A DNA stretch of 64,000 nucleotides from Caprimulgus europaeus (taxonomy: Eukaryota; Chordata; Aves; Caprimulgiformes; Caprimulgidae), in assembly GCA_907165065.1 (NCBI GenBank), contig OU015543.1:8125501-8189500 (forward strand), given 5' to 3'. Positions 56,547 through 64,000 of the stretch are shown in pieces. The position numbers were made by a program, and so were the translations under genes. Within the stretch, counting starts at the first letter, position 1. Every line of letters starts with the position of its first letter. The notes under the pieces were generated by a model. The model was not told the origin of the DNA. It worked only from the letters and a program-made list of their open reading frames with translations, and made no database searches.

Positions 56547-57727
56547 CAGGTAACAGAAAGAAGTTGGACATATTTAGCAAATGACAGGGTATCTGCGAAG
56601 CTGGTGAAAATGTGTTTTCTGGTAAAGTAGCCTGAAAAAGACAAGCAGTGAAATAATGTACCCTGCTGAAATTGATATCAACTCATAAAGCTGAAAAAAG
56701 TAAAAGATGATGACAAGTTGTGTATTTTTTTGCTATAAATATAGAAAATATCCTAACATAATATAAAAAAGGGCAGTTTAATAAGTTTAATATGATAAAT
56801 GGAAGAAACAATCATTTGCAAACCAGGGTTGCTGCTGGAACAAATTTCTGGTAGTAAAAGCAGAAGTAGTAGGCAGTGGTGCTTTTATGATATGTCAGAT
56901 TTTATGTCTTGAGATGGCCTTCTCATTCTTGTTTTCACATACTGTTAGTGGGATTTGCATTCGACATCCAAAAGATCAAATTTGTTTCCTGCAGATTGAA
57001 AGCATATACTACTTCTAAACCTCTTTTTCCTAAGCTATTTTGTAGCCTGTGTGCACACAGCATTCCCGTCATCTTGAAAAGCTAAGCTGCAGCAGTTTTA
57101 AACTGTTCAGACATGTATGAAAAAGCGTGGGCATATTTTATACCACTTTATGAGTTTTTTCTTCATTTTGTAGTTACATGCTTTTCTTGGTTGCCTGTAG
57201 TATCCCTATAACCATATTACTTAACTTTACAGCTCCCAGTCCTCCAAATTACTGTATCTCAACAAGGAATATTTACAAAGTAAATCCTTTTTAAAAGGTG
57301 AAATAAACACCTGTCTACTTGGAGCTCAATCTAAATGAAAGTTCTGTCAGTGTAATTATAGTGTTTCCCTCACATCTTTAACCATGGGTCTGTCTATATA
57401 GATAGTAACTAACTAAATACTGCTACAGATCTAGCTGATCTTCCGAGAACTTAATTTTAAATACAACTTTAGAACAAAATAATAGTGCTTACTAGCTGAA
57501 TATAAACTTTTGGTCAATCTTTTTTAAAAAGTTGCTTAGAGATTCAGGCCATCATAAAAGCCAGTGTCAGTATTTATTAGGAGCGCTATTATGTCACATT
57601 GGGAAGGAACTGAAGTTTGCTATTCTGAGTATTGCTGAGAATAACAAATCCACAATGAGTGTTCTAGGTAGCTGCATTTCTTTATTTTGGCCTCGAGCTA
57701 ATGAGCAATTCAGTGTGATTCGAGGGC

Positions 57728-57763
57728 ATCCAGGATGGAAGAGACCTTACACACTCTACTTCT
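57728..57763 (-). mobile_element. Possible short CR1 relic
   Basis: GGATGGAAGAGACCTTA resembles the reverse complement of the CR1 tail (GGTTGGAAGGGACCTTAAAG). The similarity does not extend far on either side, so it could be chance. Confidence 0.25.
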
Positions 57764-60700
57764 GTGGTTACACCCAGACTGTACTTCTTTTTGTTTTTTT
57801 GCTTCCAGGTTTTCCTTCCTGCTCTCTGCCCAGGCTACCAAACCCAGCTTTTCCATGAGAGAAGTAAGAAGGCACAAATGCTGTAGAACCGAGACAAAAA
57901 TACTTCATGCATAGATGGGAAGGTATGGATCACTGTACTCCAAATACAGATCTATTTCAGTGGCATCTCTTTCTTACACTGACATGAATAAAATTCACTA
58001 GATGCTCACTTAATTTCGTCTGTAATAGGTATTAATTCATTTTTTTTGCTTTATTTTCAGCCTGATGTTGATCAGCAGTAACAGGCCGTGGAAATTATTA
58101 GATAAGTGACTCTTCCCTACCTACTTGGAAAGCAAAAGTCAACTCCCACTTTTGTGTTTTCCCATCTCTTGTAAACAGAGGCTACATAATATTGCAACTG
58201 GAGAACGAGAGTAGCTGCAGCTTTCTGGGTAACAGCGTGAGAGCAGGTAGGTGGAGAACTGGGTATATGTAGGAAGGCAGGATCATATTGCCACTGGGGT
58301 GGTAGCTCTGTTTCAGTTTGCTTTTCTGCATGTTAATGTCTAGTGCTGCCCTGTTTTTATAAGCAGGGAACTAAGAAAAGACAAAATAAACTTTACTGTA
58401 AGGGAACAACTGTACTGAAGCATGGCAAAGGGAAGAGCTAAGACCTTGCACAGCAGTGTGAGTATTCTGATGTATAGCTGTGAATGCTGGATGTGTGAAA
58501 GATTGACAGAGCAGCCACTTGTGATTCTCATTCATGAGTTTGGCTGGGGACTGCTTTTGTACAGAGCTGTTCAAATGTATTCCAGGAGCACAGTACTCAG
58601 GAAACTTGGCCCTAAGGGAATCTTAACGCACCCATAAAGCACAGCTTTCAGCGAGCAGGTAGCTTACACGTTTTGAGTTATTGTAGAGAGTGAAAAGTGA
58701 ATGCACAGTACGTTTTGCACCACTGTGTCACCTATCTCCTGCATTCACATGGTGAACAATAAGTGATAATTATTAGTCATTATTGCTTAGGAGAAATGTA
58801 TGCTCAGGAGTTGTTCCATGGAGTTCTCTTAGTGATGTTTTAATATATTTTTCATGAGATTTCTACAGTGAAATTTATTTCCTGATTTTCAGTTAATGAT
58901 TTATTTTTGTTTGATGACTTTTTAGCAGTAGTGTTTGCTTTTAGTGTTTAGATAGTGAACTAAAAATACCAGAATTGTTTCAATAGGCCCAATATATTAA
59001 TTTACTCTAGAAAGGTAGGCGATCTCTTAAGATGATTTAACTGTAAGCCTGTAAATGTACTAACAGTAAAATAATTAATTACAGAAAAATTAATAGAATA
59101 AACTAAAAAAAAATGTTTATAATGTAAAAACAGTAAGTTCAGAATAACATCCACTTAGTTTTAAAGACAAAGTCTAAAACAAGATCTTTATTCATACAAG
59201 GTAAGATCAAAATCAAAAGGAAGTGTCTGCTGAAAGAAAATAAGGTAGTATTATTCACCTTTCTTAAAACCTGCATAAATTCCATGTATCACTGAAGACT
59301 CCATAGGTAGGAAAAGGAATTTTTATGCAGAAGAAGGAATGTTGTTGATCAGTTGAGCTCACATGGCACTTGGAACAGACCTTATCTGGCTTACTCATTG
59401 GTCTGTACCCTTTATTTCAGATGTCTTAATCAAATTTGTAATTGTTTAGAAAATTGAAGGTGCTCGAGATGAGCCCTATAAAAGTTGTTGTCCCTTTTGT
59501 CCTCAAACTATAGATCTTTGTCATGAGCCCTCTTTTTAAACTTGAGCTTCAGAAAATAAAATTGTAGGTTTTTAATATTTTAATCCAGTTGTTTGCCTTT
59601 TTAACAGAAAATCTGTAGATCTCCGGTATATGATAAATTCACAAAAAACCACCCACACTACAGTATGTTTAATGCGTCATTCCAAACAAAATACACAGAA
59701 AAAACCCATGCCAAATCTTGATGTTTAAATGCTTAATACATGTAAATGGAATAGGAATCATACTAGTACATGCTGTGATTTCAGAGATCCAGCATGTGTA
59801 GTACTTAGTGCAAAACTATCAAAAAATAATTCTAAGTGAACTTTCAGGAATTGTGGTCTCTTAACTGAGTCCCAGAAACTGTGAAAGATATGGAAACTGA
59901 AAAACTTTTGATGTAAACTGAATGCTTAAACTCAGAAATGCAGAGATCAAACAGAAACTGCTGGGAAGATGTGAGAATTAAGTCAGTTACAGATGTAAAT
60001 AGAAGCTTCTCATCAAAAGGTCTGTTGACAGTGCAGGAATGAAAGCTTCAGTCAATCAAAAAGAAAAATATAGGAGGATCAAAGAACATGTCAATAGATA
60101 GTAAAATGAAACCTCAAATTAATTAGCAAAATAATTTCAGCTTTAAGGGGTAAGTTTTAACAGGGATCAATTCTTTCTTTTATGGCTAAACCAAGTACAG
60201 GTTAATAAGATGAGAATTTTGAATTTTATCAGCAATTACTTAAATGATAAGATCAGGGCAGAAACTATTTTCCTAATGTTTTCCAGTTAGCACAGGTATA
60301 CAAAATTCACACATGAGAGAGCTTATCTAAATGTTTCATACCAAAGTCAACTTATTATCTGTAGTTTTATATGTTAGAAGTTGCTTCAGAAGGCTTTTAC
60401 AAGAGTCTGTCTTCTCTTTGGAATGCTGCTTGGGATGTATTCTGCACACTGTAATTTGAATTATCCACACTCCAGAAGTAGTTTTACTGGTTGTTGCCAT
60501 GTCTGTGTGGTCAATGTACTTTTACTGCACTAAACACATCTCCACAGAAAGAGGTGAGAAACACAGCAGGAAGCAAATTGTGACCAATCCCAATCCCACT
60601 TTTTGGAAGGAGAAATAAATCTGTATGTGGCATAATTTATGCTCTTTGGTATGCCAATTTAATTGATGCTGGTACTGCCAGCAGTATTTGTATTTAAAAG

Positions 60701-63700
60701 ATAGGAGGCTTTGCCCTGAGGAAGTTCTAGCTTTACCTGCCTTGTTACTTATGATATAGCTGGGTCACCCAAGGCCATGCCACAATTTCACCTACTCTTC
60801 AAACCTAGTCAGGTTACTGAGGTAAATTAAGATTGGCATGACTCTGCTTTACAGAGCTCTGGCAACAATCCTAAGTACAAATGGACATGCAAGAAATAAT
60901 ATTAAATTAAAGGTAATTGAGCAATACATTTCATGGTGTTGACAATTTGGGAGTATGTAGGAGATGACTGAAAGAGTTTTAAATTGTTTAAATGTGACTG
61001 GCATTCCACTGGATTATGAATTGGCAACTAGAATATGATGACTGACTAGTTATAACTGCCCTGCTGCATTCAAACAGACTGTCAACTACTTACTAACCAG
61101 CCAAATGACAAAACTGAATTACAAGGCATACTTAGAGCCACTACTGTACAAGCCCCTGGGGACCCTGGATAAACAGATGGATCTTGTACTGAGTACCAGC
61201 TGTGAACTGTCAAGGAAAAAAATTCCAGAGGCATCATTCCCTTTCACTGAAAATTCCCTGTGTATTGATGTTCAGATCTCGGGGCAACTGAGAAGAAACA
61301 GAATGCCTCAGAATGAGTAGGAGGAAAAATCTCATTCATAAAAATTCAAGTTCAGAGCCAATGCAGAGAAGAAAGTAAAAGTCTTGCCCTTTTAAAGAGA
61401 CTGTATGTAAAAGTAAATTGTCCAATAATAGTTCTTTTAAGGCATTGAATGAAAATGTTTAATTTTAATTTTTTTTTTACCAATAATAGTTGAAGAAGAT
61501 GTGAGTGAATGAAATTCTAGGAAACATTCACATCTAATGCTGCAGGGTAAAGGCCAACAAGCTGCAAGAGAAAAGCAATGCATTGACAAAGACAAGCATT
61601 TGTGTATCAGAGTGGAAACAATAACATTTGTGTCGGACAGGTACATGTACCAGTATTAAAGCAGATATGGAGCAGTCCAACTGACCCATTCCATAGTCTT
61701 AAATACACATTTTTGGAGGCTCAGAGTGGAACTGCAGTGATGAAACCACTGTTTATGCAAATTGACTGCTAGTTTTGGCAGAGGTGAAAACAACTTGTCA
61801 TGTAAATTCTTTTAATTACAGAACAAGGGAGCTTAATATAGTCCAAAGTTTGTGTTAGTCTATTTTTGAGAGTAACTTCCAAGCTGCTTTATTAACAGAT
61901 GTGTTCACATATTTTTAAACCAAAGCCCCTCAGTCTCAGTAAATGCTTTGAGGGCTTTGTTAAAACTGTGTCCCTAAGGATGAACCACTGGCTCAGCTGA
62001 AGTCAGTGGAAGTTTCACAATTATTTTCATGAAGTCAGAATATCACTCTCATTGTTTAAAAGGCATCTTCATATAGTGTAAGTTTACTGTACAATACTGA
62101 ACATCTGGTGGCATCTTCCAAAAAGCTGTAATTGTTTATGCACTCATGTAGTAAAATACCAGAAATAATTAAGATCTGTCTAAATCAATTTATAATTATT
62201 TCCCTTATGCACATTAAACATCATCCATTTTAATATAGACAAGACTTAAAGCAAAAACACTGTTATTATTCCTAATTGACAATATATCCATTGCTTGCAG
62301 ACTATAATCTATAAATATTAAGCTGTCACAGCTTGCCAGAACTTCTCCTGCAAAGACCTACTGATGGAGTTTTTCTAAAGAGACTTAATAAAAGAAGCAG
62401 TATCAGCAAATTGAGTGACCCTGCAGATTGCACAAATCCCTGCAAGATTTGTTGAAACTCTCTGGATTGCAACATCTTTATTGGTAATGGATCCCTCCCT
62501 TAATTTGCACTGATGCATTTGGAATGTCAGCTTCCAAAACAAGGCACATGGGAGGCATTTAAAGTAGATTTTTTGAAAGGAAAATGAACAAAGAGCATGT
62601 CAGGTTCCATTTTGATTTGCATGACAAATCCAGCTTGCAGTGTTCTGGTGGGTCGGGCTGGGCTTGCCTGCCACTCACTGCATTTGTCACTTTGGTTTGA
62701 ACACTTTTGACAGTCCGTTATGTTAATTGTTCTAAGGATTGTTTTGCTGGGGGAAGAAAAAGCATTTTCATTTTTGAACTTTTTCCATTTACGGGAAAGA
62801 AGGGATATCTGAGGGCGCAGAAAATACTTTCAATCTGTTTGTGATCTATTTTTTTTTTGGTAAATAACCCTGTGAGGTCATCAAGAAGTTCAGTATTTTA
62901 AGTCTTACTGTTACTCCCCCTGGCCATGTGTTTTTGAGTGATAAATACTAGGCCCCTAAACTAGAAACTCGGGGAATCTATTGTTTTGGTGCACACCATT
63001 CTTTCTTCCTTTGAGTCCCCCAGTGATGGGTCCTGCAGAGTGGTTGTGCTATGCCTATGTTCTTCTCTCGCATGATATTGTGGTGCTTTGACAAGTGCTA
63101 ACAAGGGATTTAATGCCCTAGGAGGCATTGTTGGGGACACACTGTTATCGGTATGTGGATAGTATGGGATTAACTCCCACATGTGCCAAAGACCTGGTGG
63201 TACACATGTGCATACAGCTGAATTCTCCTGGAAGCATAATTCATGTGGAGATTGCTGTTGCCCCTTAGGGTACACACGCTTCTCTGTCATCTACGTTTAA
63301 ATAATCATGGATCGTTTTATGATGGGTTTTCAGTTTCAAAGTTCCTGACTGACTGCAAGTGGCAGAACACTGTGGGTTGATTACAAAACAGTCTTTTCAG
63401 ACTGATAGAATGATCAACCATGAAGTTGCAGGAGAAGATTCTGTTGTTTATGCTTGTCTCTCTTTCACAGTTACTGCTGTTTTTCATCCAAAGGAGAGCT
63501 TAGCATTTAAAGAATGAGAGGAGCAAGAAGATAGAAATAGAATTTCCAGACATCTACCTTTTAAGCTTTGAACTCCTACACGGCATGTGGTGTTCTCATT
63601 TACATGTTGTGATCTAAGTGCACCATGACAGATAACCTCTAAATACAGAATGCTTTTATAGTATCAAATCACCCATTCAGATACAGAAATATCAAAATAA

Positions 63701-64000
63701 ACAATCAAGTGTAGTAATTCCAATCACATTCTTGCTTAGTAACTCAGTATGTTAATGCTACTTTTCATGACCATTGTAGTCCACTTTAAGTACTATTTTA
63801 GTAAAGTCTGTGAACTTACATGAAAATCAGTTAGAGCTGATGCGTCGCAAAAAAAGTCAAACCCAGTATAATGAATAAGTGTTAGTGATGAATATTCTTA
63901 CATCACCACTTTGAGAAGGATTACCTGTTGTGCTGCTTTCCTGAAAGCTGAACTCAATGGGAGGTGAACTTGCTGAAATTTATTTCTCCAGAGATTGAAG

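Larger units (their letters stand above)
54150..64000. other. Intergenic region with no supportable gene
   Basis: AT-rich sequence with short ORFs only (largest about 109 codons, minus strand, 62961-63290). None has recognisable domains, splice-supported continuation or homology I can name. I looked for first exons of UTP6, the usual neighbour, and did not see them. Contents beyond simple repeats and a doubtful CR1 fragment are unknown. Confidence 0.7.

Noticed and set aside
57532..57858. 108-codon plus-strand ORF
   Set aside because: No recognisable domain; the hydrophobic stretch is T-rich low complexity, and it overlaps a doubtful CR1 fragment.
62400..62720. Less AT-rich, mixed-composition block that might be a conserved non-coding element
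   Set aside because: Nothing in the sequence itself shows conservation; it would need a multi-species alignment.
62961..63290. 109-codon minus-strand ORF
   Set aside because: Longest frame in the right flank, but no family resemblance, no splice support and a length compatible with chance.

Overview
This is a vertebrate nuclear genome window, most likely from a bird. Three intron-bearing genes with vertebrate-type protein sequences are recognisable: ATAD5 (minus strand, N-terminal part only), CRLF3 (plus strand, complete coding sequence) and SUZ12 (minus strand, complete coding sequence). The compact introns, the near absence of interspersed repeats, a CR1-type LINE tail near 24.3 kb and sharply bounded CpG islands at the promoters all favour an avian (or at least sauropsid) source. 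The species cannot be fixed from the sequence alone.

Layout. Positions 21-7771 hold ten ATAD5 coding exons (residues 1 to about 1043), running right to left. The AAA+ clamp-loader module lies beyond the left edge. Positions 7772-8410 are a CpG-rich, head-to-head (bidirectional) promoter with repeated CACGTGAC E-boxes, a palindromic CRE and an E2F-type site. CRLF3 follows in eight coding exons (8411-21146, 439 residues), including the WSPWS cytokine-receptor signature. Positions 21147-28000 are the convergent 3' flanks of CRLF3 and SUZ12, with poly(A) signals on both strands, a CR1 relic, and two miR-200-type seed matches in the SUZ12 sense. SUZ12 occupies 28001-53548 in sixteen coding exons (754 residues). 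Its promoter CpG island spans about 52.85-54.1 kb. From 54.15 kb to the right end I see no supportable gene.

How the genes fit together. ATAD5 unloads PCNA and supports its deubiquitination. SUZ12 is the scaffold of Polycomb repressive complex 2. CRLF3 is a cytosolic cytokine-receptor-like protein. They form no pathway, but the order and orientation ATAD5(-) CRLF3(+) SUZ12(-) matches the rodent arrangement and that of the human SUZ12P1-CRLF3-ATAD5 end of the NF1 region. This suggests it is the ancestral amniote order. E2F-type sites occur in both CpG islands, consistent with S-phase-linked expression of ATAD5 and SUZ12.

There is no CRISPR, prokaryotic or exotic system here. The most interesting new observations concern splicing in CRLF3: a GC-AG intron, and inside it a 59-nt pseudo-exon with strong splice sites that would act as a poison exon. 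Others are the E-box array of the shared promoter, a 23-bp minisatellite in a SUZ12 intron, and miR-200-type sites in the SUZ12 3' flank. All exon boundaries were read by eye from splice consensus, frame continuity and remembered family sequences; no alignment was run.
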